A stretch of DNA of 64,000 nt from positions 124,001-188,000 of the forward strand of contig NZ_CP118225.1 of assembly GCF_028768465.1 (NCBI RefSeq), read 5' to 3'. The DNA is from Rhodopirellula sp. P2. GTDB taxonomy: Bacteria > Planctomycetota > Planctomycetia > Pirellulales > Pirellulaceae. The notes under the pieces were generated by a model. The model was given only the letters and a program-made list of their open reading frames with translations, was not told the origin of the DNA and ran no database searches. Shown here piece by piece: positions 8,310 to 16,723 of this stretch (positions are counted from its first letter, which is position 1; each line of letters begins with the position of its first letter). The position numbers were made by a program, and so were the translations under genes.

Positions 8310-11300
8310 ATGTTTGATCCTGAAACTCGGAGTTTGATTCAGCAGGCACCTGACGTCAACGATTTTGAAACGGCGGACCTACCAGAGCACTTGGCGGAAT
8401 TGTTCGTTCGCACGATCAGTGCCAGACTTGCGTTCGTCACAGACGGTGGATTCGACGACGAGTCGATTGAGGAGTTCAAGGAACTTCGCTCCATCGCGAT
8501 GACGTACGCCAGCTATGTCGCAACTAACGTGGTGACCGAGGCTACTGCGTCAGTCGCTTACGTCGCAGGCACGTCCTTCCGAATTCTGGCCGAGGCGGCG
8601 TCTGTCGGTCGTTTGCAAATGCTGTCTGGAACGACGTACTCCGCCGACGCGATCCCTGACGCGACTGTCGCCGTTGTTCTGCTGCTGATCGCAGGCTACC
8701 CAGCGGATGCCATGAATGTTGCCGCCGTCGCCCAATCGCTGGAAATCAGCGAATCATCGTCGGCTTGGTTGCTCAACTCATCCATCAATGCGCTGGCTTC
8801 TTCCCGATTGGAATCTTCGATTGCTGATTCTGTCAACGCATTTAATCGTCGTGAAGTATACCTTACTGAAGACGATCGCGACGCAGGCCGTGACGAAGCA
8901 ACTGAGTTGCTTTGGCTGCGACTAACCGAAGGCGTGGGAGAACTTGCTGGAGTATTGTTGGGCCGACCAAACGCAGTGGCGGAGAACGCAGAACAGATTT
9001 TCCGCCAAGTCATTTCACTTTCGAGCGAAATCTACCCAGCAAGTCAGAATACGTTCGACTCAACTGTTGTATCGAACTTTGCCGGACCTTCGTTTCTCGC
9101 ATCTCTCCTATTGCGATTGACGTCGGAACTGCCGTCACGAGGCGTCGTGAATGTCGATCCGCCAGACGGAGTCGATTCCGAATCCTGGAGGTCGTTTACG
9201 ACTTCGCTCGCGATGTCGCGTCCGATTATCTGGAGCAATCATGCCGACGCAATCGCTAGCGGGTATCTAACATTGGGTATGTCTGCCGTGATGAGCTTTC
9301 CGACCGGTGCGGGCAAGTCAACGCTATCGGAACTCAAAATTGCAACGTATGTTCTCAGTCGTCGCAAGGTTATTTTCCTGGCTCCAACCCACGCCCTCGC
9401 GAATCAAATCCGTCAGTCGTTGAAAACTACGTTTCCAGCTCATGACGTCCGTGATTCGATCATCGGAGACGGCTTCTATGCAGAAGTTGGTGAGGAATCA
9501 ACAAGCTTCGCTGACATTACGGTCATGACGCCCGAACGATGCTTGATGCTTCTCGACTTGCATGCAAGTGCTTTCCGAGAAGTTGGACTAATCGTGATGG
9601 ACGAGTGCCACTTGCTTCATCCGTCTCGCGGATCCGAAGATCGACGGGCAATTGACGCAATGTTGGCTCTGTTGCGGTCATCTGATGCAGCGTCCGATGC
9701 AGACATCGTCCTTCTCTCGGCGATGGTCAGCAATGCGAATGAGTTAGCGGCTTGGATTCACAAATCGCTCGGGAAAGTGTGCCTTCCACTCGATCTTCGT
9801 TGGAAGCCGACTCGGCAGGCGAAAGGTTGTGTGATTTACGAGCGGGGCGAGGTCAATGCACTCGAAGCTGACATCGCGTCCACGCGTGCATTAAAGGAGA
9901 CCAAGACACCGCCTGTTGCTCTTAAGCGGAGAATGGACATTACGCCCCATGGACTATTTGCTCTGACGCAGAATTGGAACCTCGAAAACTTCAACGACTA
10001 CCACCAATGTCGAATTGTTTCTGGAAAGGTTCGCGTCGGGATCAAGGACAATTGGAGTTTGGCAGGGAACAAGAACGGAGTCGCGGCTTCACTTTCGAGC
10101 GACTTTTCACTGCGTCACGTCAATACCATCGTCTTCTCGCCAAAGAAGAGTGATTGCGAGAGCATTGCGGCGCAAGCTGCGGAGAAACTTGCGGCGAATG
10201 ATCCCATCGACCTTGACGAGGTTGAAAGTGCTTTGCGGTTGGCGGCGATTGATGAAGCCGGCGGTGAGGAACATGCCTACTTGCCTTCGCCTGCTGGCGT
10301 TTGTTGCCATCACGGTTTGTTAAATACCGTGGAACGTGAACTTGCCGAACGTTTTTTTCGTCGCGAAGACGGGGGACGCGTGATTGTGGCGACCCCGACG
10401 CTCGCTCAAGGGATGAATCTACCTGCGGAAGCGGTCATCATTGCAGGAGTCCGGCGGTTCGATGCGTCGGTCAAACGACCGATCATGATGAACGCACACG
10501 ACCTTCTCAACGCGACGGGACGATCAGGTCGCGCCGGACATCGGCCCGAAGGAATCGTATTGCTTCTCACCGATGACCTCATCGTACATTCACTTTCAGA
10601 CAATGTTCATCAGCTAACGGAAGAATGGTTCGAGCTTATCCGCGAAGTATTTTCGCACGATGACCAGTGCCTTTCAATTGAAGACCCAATCGAGATCATG
10701 CTTGACTCGCTCCAATTGTTAGACGCACTTCCAAGCGGCACGCCTTCGTACTTCGTCAACCGATTGCCGCTTCCCAACGAGCAAAACGAAGCCGCACGAT
10801 TGCTGTCAAAATCGCTGGGGGCGTACAAAGCCGCGAAAGAGGAAGAACAGGCGAACTACCAAGTCATGATCGACTTGGCAGTTGCACGTCGGCGCGAGTT
10901 CATTCTTTCGGAACCGGAACGTCATTGGCTCGATCAGTTGGCTTCGACCAACGGTATCGCCGCCGTTATCATCAAGAGTTTGGCGGACGAGTTTCCGAGC
11001 CAGGAACGCGCTACTGAAATGGGCGTGATTGACTGGGTTGACCACGTGTTTGAGTGGGCAAAGAGGCATCCCAAGTTCGCAACAAATCGTTTCGATCGCG
11101 AGTCCTTGGAAACGGTGCTGGGAAAGCTCGTGCTACCCAAGGATGCCGAGGTTGTCGACGCAAGCTGTTTCGAGCACCTTCGTGGACTTTTTCATCGGTA
11201 CATTGATGGCTCAACCCTCGTCGAGATTCAACGGCATTGCCCCAAAGCCTCCACTCAAAATGCGAAGTTGGGTTTCTGTCATCGCGCAAGAAAACTGACA

Positions 11301-11639
11301 CAACGAACAAGCATGGACGTGTCGGTTCTTTTGGGACTCCTGCCTCAGATCTATCGCGATCAGATTGCCCCTGCCGAGCGTGGCGGACTGAAAACACCGA
11401 CCGCTTTGGCCGTCGCAAGTGCTTGTGCTCGCAATGGCCTTAACTCTCCAGAACAACTCGCGACGGCGTTGATTGCTCCGAAGGTGCCTCGTTATTCCCA
11501 TGGAGCGACGAGGCGAGGAATACATCAACTGTTCCGGGACATTTCGCCCTTCTTAATCGAAGGTGAGCCGCACGAGGCGTTTGCGGAAGTTCGTAAGCGT
11601 GTAAAAGTCGCGGTGTTTGACTACCTCGTCACCGAATAG
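8310..11639 (+). CDS. SF2 (Ski2-like) helicase, HamB-like
   Basis: A 1109-residue DExH-type helicase. Motif I is FPTGAGKST near residue 331, Ia is LAPTHALANQI, II is MDECHLL near 430, III is LLSAM near 468, and V/VI are ATPTLAQGMNL and NATGRSGRAG near 735. The N-terminal 320 residues are a helical accessory domain, and about 350 residues follow the helicase core without a recognised motif. The motif set resembles Ski2/Hel308-type enzymes that translocate on nucleic acid. It starts 6 bp after the putative nuclease gene and so forms its partner, likely as an ATP-driven sensor or loader of a defence complex. It could alternatively be a repair helicase. Confidence 0.78.
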   Translation: MFDPETRSLIQQAPDVNDFETADLPEHLAELFVRTISARLAFVTDGGFDDESIEEFKELRSIAMTYASYVATNVVTEATASVAYVAGTSFRILAEAASVGRLQMLSGTTYSADAIPDATVAVVLLLIAGYPADAMNVAAVAQSLEISESSSAWLLNSSINALASSRLESSIADSVNAFNRREVYLTEDDRDAGRDEATELLWLRLTEGVGELAGVLLGRPNAVAENAEQIFRQVISLSSEIYPASQNTFDSTVVSNFAGPSFLASLLLRLTSELPSRGVVNVDPPDGVDSESWRSFTTSLAMSRPIIWSNHADAIASGYLTLGMSAVMSFPTGAGKSTLSELKIATYVLSRRKVIFLAPTHALANQIRQSLKTTFPAHDVRDSIIGDGFYAEVGEESTSFADITVMTPERCLMLLDLHASAFREVGLIVMDECHLLHPSRGSEDRRAIDAMLALLRSSDAASDADIVLLSAMVSNANELAAWIHKSLGKVCLPLDLRWKPTRQAKGCVIYERGEVNALEADIASTRALKETKTPPVALKRRMDITPHGLFALTQNWNLENFNDYHQCRIVSGKVRVGIKDNWSLAGNKNGVAASLSSDFSLRHVNTIVFSPKKSDCESIAAQAAEKLAANDPIDLDEVESALRLAAIDEAGGEEHAYLPSPAGVCCHHGLLNTVERELAERFFRREDGGRVIVATPTLAQGMNLPAEAVIIAGVRRFDASVKRPIMMNAHDLLNATGRSGRAGHRPEGIVLLLTDDLIVHSLSDNVHQLTEEWFELIREVFSHDDQCLSIEDPIEIMLDSLQLLDALPSGTPSYFVNRLPLPNEQNEAARLLSKSLGAYKAAKEEEQANYQVMIDLAVARRREFILSEPERHWLDQLASTNGIAAVIIKSLADEFPSQERATEMGVIDWVDHVFEWAKRHPKFATNRFDRESLETVLGKLVLPKDAEVVDASCFEHLRGLFHRYIDGSTLVEIQRHCPKASTQNAKLGFCHRARKLTQRTSMDVSVLLGLLPQIYRDQIAPAERGGLKTPTALAVASACARNGLNSPEQLATALIAPKVPRYSHGATRRGIHQLFRDISPFLIEGEPHEAFAEVRKRVKVAVFDYLVTE

Positions 11640-11770
11640 CCAGCTTCCCCAAATGAGATAGCAGCAGTTTGCCTAACCGTCCTACCTTCAATTGCGGTCA
11701 TTCACCAAAATCTGAACAATCACAAACGGAAGAAATCGACGATCCAGAGACTTGCCCACGAAGGGGTGTG

Positions 11771-12004
11771 ATGTCAGTCGCCACGAAAAAACAGCAAATT
11801 TCACTAGATGTAGCCCTGTTGGCGGTCCATTGGAAGTCCGTTCTTGCTGAAGAACTTCAGCGATTGGCACAGGCGGCGGCTGGGGATTCCGAAACCGTGA
11901 CCGTCGATGCCTATCGGCGGGCGCTGCCGGAGGCCGTCCAGGTTTTGCTCGACAACGCTCGTATTGAAACGACTCCCTTCCATGCCGCAAAAGACCCCGC
12001 CTGA
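11771..12004 (+). CDS. small helical hypothetical protein
   Basis: A 77-residue, Ala/Leu-rich and probably all-helical protein (ISLDVALLAVHWKSVLAEELQRLAQAAAG, cut here to its pattern: two amphipathic helices) with no recognised family. The frame is open from 11669, but residues before the ATG at 11771 are unstructured and Pro/Ser-rich, so I use 11771. It lies between the helicase and the minus-strand RadC gene, as small unknown genes often do on integrative elements. It may be a DNA-associated or antitoxin-like protein, but nothing in the sequence proves that. Confidence 0.45.
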   Translation: MSVATKKQQISLDVALLAVHWKSVLAEELQRLAQAAAGDSETVTVDAYRRALPEAVQVLLDNARIETTPFHAAKDPA

Positions 12005-12235
12005 ATCGGAAAACGATACTGCGGCGACTTGGAGACTGATCAGACGTTGTTCGCCGCCAAGTTAGCCGCGTCGTTAGAAGGCTAGCTTCTACGGACCGTT
12101 GGCGGTCACGGAAATGAGGATTCAACTGAGCTTCCGGGTGAAGCCGTATCAAAAGAGAAGGAGGAAAGTGATTTAAGCCAACTTCCCAAAAAGGCTTGAA
12201 AAATGTTCGTCAATCGCTGGATGGTTTATGCAATC

Positions 12236-12850
12236 TTAATTACATTCGCGGATCGACAAAACCTCTTCTGTGCCGTCACCGTAGATGATGTGATCTAGCA
12301 CAGTAATCCCGAGCAGCTTTCCCGCCTCCGTCAATCGGTTGGTGACCTCGTGATCTTCGCGGCTGGGCGTTGTGTTTCCTGATGGATGATTGTGTGACAA
12401 CACCACCGCAGACGAACCTTCGATGAATGCTGGTTTGAACACTTCCCTGGGGTGGACCAGCGAGGCATCCAGCGTGCCTACCGTCACAACAACAACGCAT
12501 TGAACGCGATGCTTCGTATCGAGGCACGCTACGACAAACTTTTCTTGGTCGTTTGCGGGATTATCATTCCAGTACTCTTTGAAGAACGCCATCGCCTCTT
12601 GCGTACTGGTCAGACATGGCCTTCCTCGCAATGATCCCTCAAATACGAGCGAAACCCTTTTGACAGATGCGTACCGTCTCGGTTGTAAAGCCGGACAGGC
12701 ACTCTGCCATATCGGCAAACACAGTGAGACTGGTGGGTCGTTTTCTGGGGCGAACCGCAAGGGCAACTGCACTGTGTTCTTCGATCGTGTCAAGTTTACG
12801 TTTTCTGAACAGCCGCCACTAATTGGCTTGGCCAGATTCGTCTTCTTCAT
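12236..12850 (-). CDS. radC: RadC-like JAB/MPN domain protein
   Basis: A 204-residue protein whose C-terminal 130 residues form the RadC JAB domain. A Glu in DQEKF is followed by VVLSHNHPSGNTTPSREDHE, which has the HxHPSGx7D metal-binding pattern of JAMM proteins. It lacks the helix-hairpin-helix region of chromosomal RadC (UPF0758), as is usual for the stand-alone versions on plasmids and genomic islands. The function is unknown; early claims of a repair role were withdrawn. The first 60 residues are Arg/Pro-rich and may not all be translated. It is convergent with the preceding genes and marks the edge of the defence block. Confidence 0.8.
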   Translation of the reverse strand: MKKTNLAKPISGGCSENVNLTRSKNTVQLPLRFAPENDPPVSLCLPIWQSACPALQPRRYASVKRVSLVFEGSLRGRPCLTSTQEAMAFFKEYWNDNPANDQEKFVVACLDTKHRVQCVVVVTVGTLDASLVHPREVFKPAFIEGSSAVVLSHNHPSGNTTPSREDHEVTNRLTEAGKLLGITVLDHIIYGDGTEEVLSIRECN

Positions 12851-13376
12851 CGCTTGTGCGCCTACAACAGTTGGCGGAAAGGGAAAGAAAACCGTAGGTT
12901 CAACCTTTCTGATGGACGCTATCGGTTACGGCGCGGCCCTTGTAGCCAAACCGTATCGATAGTGATTTCGTTTGCTCGAAACTTAAGCGCAAGGCGTAGT
13001 CGGAAAAGAACGAATTGTTGGATCGCGATGTTGGCATTGATCGCGAGTAGCTTCCAGGGTGCAAAAAAGTCGTCGGTCGAGAATGCTTGACCAAACGCCT
13101 TCAGGAAACTCAAAGATTCCCGATCAATTTCGTATCACATTCCGTGAACACGCGCAAGCACTCGGGCCGAGGGAACGTCCGTCTTACTCGTATCCCGAAC
13201 CGTTTCTCCGCCTTGATCGGCTCAGACTGATAAAGTGGAATTCACGCACAAGTGGCGTTTCCGAAAGCTGGGCGGCAATAGCGGAAACTAATGCGTTGCT
13301 AATAGTCTACTAGCGCGGACTCGCGAGTTATCACGCACGACTTGCGGTTTCTTGGTTTTTGTCGTAGCGTCGGAGA
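12851..13376. other. 526-bp stretch without a supported gene
   Basis: Several short frames exist on both strands (for example 64 codons on the minus strand from 13113), but none has a ribosome-binding site, family motif or convincing composition. The stretch separates the RadC gene from the two-TM gene at 13377 and may be a decayed junction of the accessory element. I see no perfect terminal repeats or integrase remnant. Confidence 0.4.
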
Positions 13377-14294
13377 ATGACTTCTCGCAAACCGTCACCA
13401 GTCTCGCCGAAATGGTTATGGGCGATTCCTGCTATCGGGATCATTGCCGGCGCGAGCGTTTGGGGAGTGACAGAGGTCGCTGACACCCCAGGCTTAGAGC
13501 GACTTCTGCTTTGCCTGGCGTTGTCCTCGGTTCTGGTCGCTGTCGGTTGGCTTGTTTACCGAGCGATGCAAAATGAAGCCGACGTTTCCGAACCTTCCCT
13601 GCTTGAAACGCCATTGCGATTGGCACGCGACCCCGAGGTTTTCGAGCAGTACCGGGAGCTTAGTCGGTCTTTGCTGCGGATTAGCTGGCAGACTGATCCG
13701 ATTTTTCGTGAGGTTGCGCTGGAGCGTCTAAAAGCGTTGATGCAGGAATTGGATTCCGTATCGCAGGGAGTGGTCGAGTTTAGAGAGACAGAGACTTGGC
13801 GAATCGTTTACGAACAATTGCTTCGTAGCCCTGGGCTTTTCCTCTACCGATCCGTTAGTTGGCTATCTACCGATTCCTACTGGCAAGATGAGCCTGGGCG
13901 CCGTAGCCTTGCTCTCAATATCGAACTGCACGAGAAAGAGCAGATCAACGTCGAGCGGATTGCGATTGTTCGCGACGTGGACTGGCCTTCCGATGCGGAT
14001 TTGCCGGCTCCAAAAGTCCGCCAGTGGCTTCATCAGCAGCACATCAGTGGCATCTGGATCGCGCTGGTGCGTGAATCGCAACTCGTAAACGAGCCGGATT
14101 TGCTTGCTGATCTCGGGATTTATGGCAGCCGCGCCGTCGGATTTCAGCAAGTCGACGAACATTCGCGAACAAAATCATTCCTGCTGCGATTCGGCATTAC
14201 CGCCGTTGAGGAGGCGGAAGCTCGGTGGAAGCGATTGCAGGTTTACGCCACGCCGTACGGCGAACTACTGGATCACTGGCCGCTGGACGAGTAG
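13377..14294 (+). CDS. two-TM membrane protein with conserved cytoplasmic domain
   Basis: A 305-residue protein not assigned to a family. Two hydrophobic helices occur at about residues 12-31 and 40-61 (WLWAIPAIGIIAGASVWGV and LLLCLALSSVLVAVGWLVY). The remaining 240 residues appear cytoplasmic. They begin with a helical section (FEQYRELSRSLLRISW). An alpha/beta section follows with RIAIVRDVDWP, ISGIWIALVRESQL and DLGIYGSRAVGFQQVD, ending RWKRLQVYATPYGELLD. The aminotransferase gene begins 39 bp downstream, suggesting a joint function, perhaps a membrane-tethered sensor plus enzyme. No catalytic motif was recognised. Confidence 0.6.
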   Translation: MTSRKPSPVSPKWLWAIPAIGIIAGASVWGVTEVADTPGLERLLLCLALSSVLVAVGWLVYRAMQNEADVSEPSLLETPLRLARDPEVFEQYRELSRSLLRISWQTDPIFREVALERLKALMQELDSVSQGVVEFRETETWRIVYEQLLRSPGLFLYRSVSWLSTDSYWQDEPGRRSLALNIELHEKEQINVERIAIVRDVDWPSDADLPAPKVRQWLHQQHISGIWIALVRESQLVNEPDLLADLGIYGSRAVGFQQVDEHSRTKSFLLRFGITAVEEAEARWKRLQVYATPYGELLDHWPLDE

Positions 14295-14333
14295 GATCGC
14301 GTAAACGGTTGTACTCACTGGACATTCACAGGC

Positions 14334-15551
14334 GTGCTCTATCTTGACACGGCCCGGCTTGGACAGACCTCGCCGAGTGCCCTCGAAACGCAAGTCGACT
14401 TCACTCGGCTCACTGCCGAACAACCGTCCAGCCTGTACACAGATCGTTTTCTTGCCGAAGGCATCGAGGCTGCTCCCAATTCATGGATTGAACGCTTTCC
14501 CGGCCTGGGGCGCTGGCGCGGCATTGCAGAGCTCAAGAAAAAGGTTCTCGCAGCCGCAGATGCGCCGAGCGGGCACGAAGTTGCGATTGCGAGCCGATCA
14601 ACGCTGTTGATGCGAACGGCGTCGTGGGCGATGTATCGACGCTGCCGGAACGTCCTGGTGACTGACCTCAACTGGCCAGCGTATCAAGCAGAAGTTGCCG
14701 ACACGGCGGCGCGTACTCATCAGCGATACACCGTATTCTCGTGTCGGAATGAGCTGAGACGCCATCAGATGTCGAGCGAACGCATCGTCAGCGAAATTGC
14801 CGAGCACTACAAGCAGCACAGTTGTGATGGCATCTTCCTGCCGTTGGTCGACAACTTGGGCATCAAGCTTCCTGTCAAGCAAATCGTAGCAGCAATCAGC
14901 GAAATTGCGTCACCGCGGTTTGTACTGATCGACGGAGCACAAGCGCTGGGTCATCTCCCGAAAATCGATGTTCATGATCATTGCGACATCTTCATCGCAG
15001 GCGGACACAAGTGGTTGCGGTCTGGCCATCCGCTAGGCATTGCCATCTACGGTCGTACCCGATCACGAGACTACTTGAGTCGATGCTTCAACGCCGCCGA
15101 TCGAGCGAACCAAATCGACGATTCACTCTGTCGATTCGTATCCGCCCTTTCGGAACAATCAATATGTAACCAATATTCTGAGACAGTCAATGTTTCGCCG
15201 CTGCTTTCCTTCCGAGCAGCCCTCGAAGACTTTCCGTCCGCAAGCGAAGTAAGGCATCAACACTGGCGAGACCAAGCCGTGAACCAATCACGCGTTCGTG
15301 CAGTCGCCTGCAGGAATGGATGGACGCCCCAAAGCGGGAGCAAGGATTTTCATAGCGGAATCCTGACGATACATCCACGAAAAAGGCCGCGAGAGAGGTC
15401 TCGTGGAGACCGTCTGAGGCGCCAACTGGCCGAACATGCGATTGCAGCCTCATGCTACGGCGGTGGCATCCTACGGATGTCGATGCCAAAACTCATCTTA
15501 GAAATGGAGGAGTTGCAGAGAATCCAATTCGCGCTAGATCAATGCGGATGA
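14334..15551 (+). CDS. class V aminotransferase-fold PLP enzyme
   Basis: A 405-residue PLP-dependent enzyme of the class V (NifS/cysteine desulfurase-like) fold. The cofactor region is clear: an IDGAQALGHLPKIDV strand with the Asp that contacts the pyridine nitrogen, then DIFIAGGHKWLRSG with the Schiff-base Lys. No cysteine-desulfurase catalytic loop is obvious, so the substrate is open; a lyase or transaminase is equally possible. It starts at GTG 14334, 39 bp after the two-TM protein gene. The C-terminal region is Arg-rich (HPRKRPRERSRGDRLRRQ), unusual for this family. Confidence 0.75.
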   Translation: MLYLDTARLGQTSPSALETQVDFTRLTAEQPSSLYTDRFLAEGIEAAPNSWIERFPGLGRWRGIAELKKKVLAAADAPSGHEVAIASRSTLLMRTASWAMYRRCRNVLVTDLNWPAYQAEVADTAARTHQRYTVFSCRNELRRHQMSSERIVSEIAEHYKQHSCDGIFLPLVDNLGIKLPVKQIVAAISEIASPRFVLIDGAQALGHLPKIDVHDHCDIFIAGGHKWLRSGHPLGIAIYGRTRSRDYLSRCFNAADRANQIDDSLCRFVSALSEQSICNQYSETVNVSPLLSFRAALEDFPSASEVRHQHWRDQAVNQSRVRAVACRNGWTPQSGSKDFHSGILTIHPRKRPRERSRGDRLRRQLAEHAIAASCYGGGILRMSMPKLILEMEELQRIQFALDQCG

Positions 15552-15695
15552 ACAAGCTTGTCAATACGATGCGCGACCCAGTGCGCAAGTGTGAATCATC
15601 CAGGAAACAATTCCGCTCCTTCTTCCCGCGCCAGCGGTTCATGACGCTCCACCGAGGGCCGTTCTTCTGAACAGCTTCCGTTCAACACGATTAAC

Positions 15696-15722
15696 GGCTT
15701 CTCAGTCTTAGGACGAGAAGCC
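15696..15722. terminator. perfect 8-bp hairpin between convergent genes
   Basis: GGCTTCTC at 15696-15703 pairs perfectly with GAGAAGCC at 15715-15722 across an 11-base loop. It sits between the end of the aminotransferase gene and the end of the minus-strand MprF remnant, where a bidirectional terminator would be expected. There is no clear U-tract on either side, so it may not be intrinsic. Confidence 0.35.
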
Positions 15723-16160
15723 TCAATCTCTGGCTGGACTAAACCCATTTGTTAGCGATGAATCAGTCTCCCCCCAACTACCGGAAATCAGGGTGAGGAC
15801 TCGGGCGGTGGCAATATCGCGGGAGGCGGCTAGGTATTTCGGGGGCCACGCGGGGTCGAACTTGTCTTTGTAGTTGCGCAAGCCCTGGAAGTTGTAGAAA
15901 TGTTTTCCATGGCGGAACATCAGGGCGCTGAATTGATTCCCACTCGAGCCAAAGCGGTGGGCTTCGACGCCAGAGAGCGGTGCCATGCCAAGACTGAAGT
16001 ATTGAAAGCCCTCGGCGCGTCCGTCGAGCATCAGTTCGAGAAACAGGAACTCCATCACCTCGTAGGGTACGTTGGCGACGTATCGCATCAGGTCGATCGA
16101 GAGTTCTTGTCTATTCGCGCATCGCAGGCGTATGCAAACGTGATGGGGATTTCGTTTTGA
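15723..16160 (-). pseudogene. remnant of MprF / DUF2156 C-terminal domain
   Basis: The frame at 15723-16088 encodes the end of a lysyl-phosphatidylglycerol synthase-type (DUF2156) domain. The signatures are FQYFSLGMAPLSGVEAH, HFYNFQGLRNYKDKFDP and WPPKYLAASRDIA. Upstream the same frame continues only as ELSIDLMRY, while the preceding coherent sequence (VIVQNEIPITFA near 16145-16170) is in another frame. The gene has therefore suffered at least one frameshift near 16110-16150. It also lacks all of its N-terminal flippase and most of its synthase domain. An intact family member is 500-900 residues. It probably marks a deletion junction next to the copper cluster. Confidence 0.7.
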
Positions 16161-16272
16161 ACAATCACGGCCATGTCGTAGCGAGCTAGGTAGGCTTCGT
16201 TATCGAGTAGGGTGAGCCAGTGGTGTGACCGCTGACTCACCTACTCGATCGTCTTCACGATTTGGGTTGGTG

Positions 16273-16605
16273 CTACGCCGCCATCGACGAACAGCTTTCG
16301 TGGCATTTACGGCAACACTCGACGCATTTGTCCATATTGCCGACCTTCTCGCAACTGTCGGCGCAGGCCTTGCAAATCGCTGCGCAAGCTTTGCAGTAGT
16401 GTGCGTGGTGATCGCTGTTGCGGCTCATGAAGTCGACGCAGGCCGCACAGGCGGCGATACAGTCGAGCATCAGCTTGACGTGATCTTGGCCGACGTGGTC
16501 GCCGCCTTCGGATAAGCAGTGATTGGTCAACGTGTCAGCACAGGTCGTCTGGCACTCTTGGCAGTTTTCGATGCACTCTTTCATGGATGCTGTTGCAGAG
16601 CTCAT
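16273..16605 (-). CDS. csp: four-helix copper-storage protein (Csp-like)
   Basis: A 110-residue protein with 18 cysteines spaced along predicted helices (KECIENCQECQTTC, LDCIAACAACVDF, YCKACAAICKACADSC, KCVECCRKCHESC). This is the pattern of Csp proteins, four-helix bundles that bind many Cu(I) ions inside the bundle. No signal peptide or Tat motif is present, so a cytosolic Csp3-type store is likely. ATG 16605 is preceded by AAAGGAG; a longer frame to 16845 is spurious because it runs through the promoter. It is divergent from copA, with a CsoR-type operator between them, so both should respond to copper. Confidence 0.85.
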   Translation of the reverse strand: MSSATASMKECIENCQECQTTCADTLTNHCLSEGGDHVGQDHVKLMLDCIAACAACVDFMSRNSDHHAHYCKACAAICKACADSCEKVGNMDKCVECCRKCHESCSSMAA

Positions 16606-16670
16606 TCGTTTCTCCTTTTGAAATTGTCGATGCGGCCCCGTTGCCGCTGCATTAGCGGTATGCAACTTGC

Positions 16671-16687
16671 ATACCACTATGGGGTAT
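16671..16687. promoter_or_regulatory. CsoR-type operator between csp and copA
   Basis: ATACCACTATGGGGTAT at 16671-16687 is an inverted repeat ATACC-N7-GGTAT lying 37 bp before the copA start and about 66 bp before csp. The same arrangement occurs at 19268 and 35536. Its form resembles known copper-responsive CsoR operators (ATACCC...GGGTAT type), and a CsoR gene lies at 22510. Derepression of both divergent genes by Cu(I) is the expected behaviour. Confidence 0.7.
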
Positions 16688-16723
16688 ATTGGAGAATGAC
16701 TTTTTGACAGCCTGGAGAAATTG

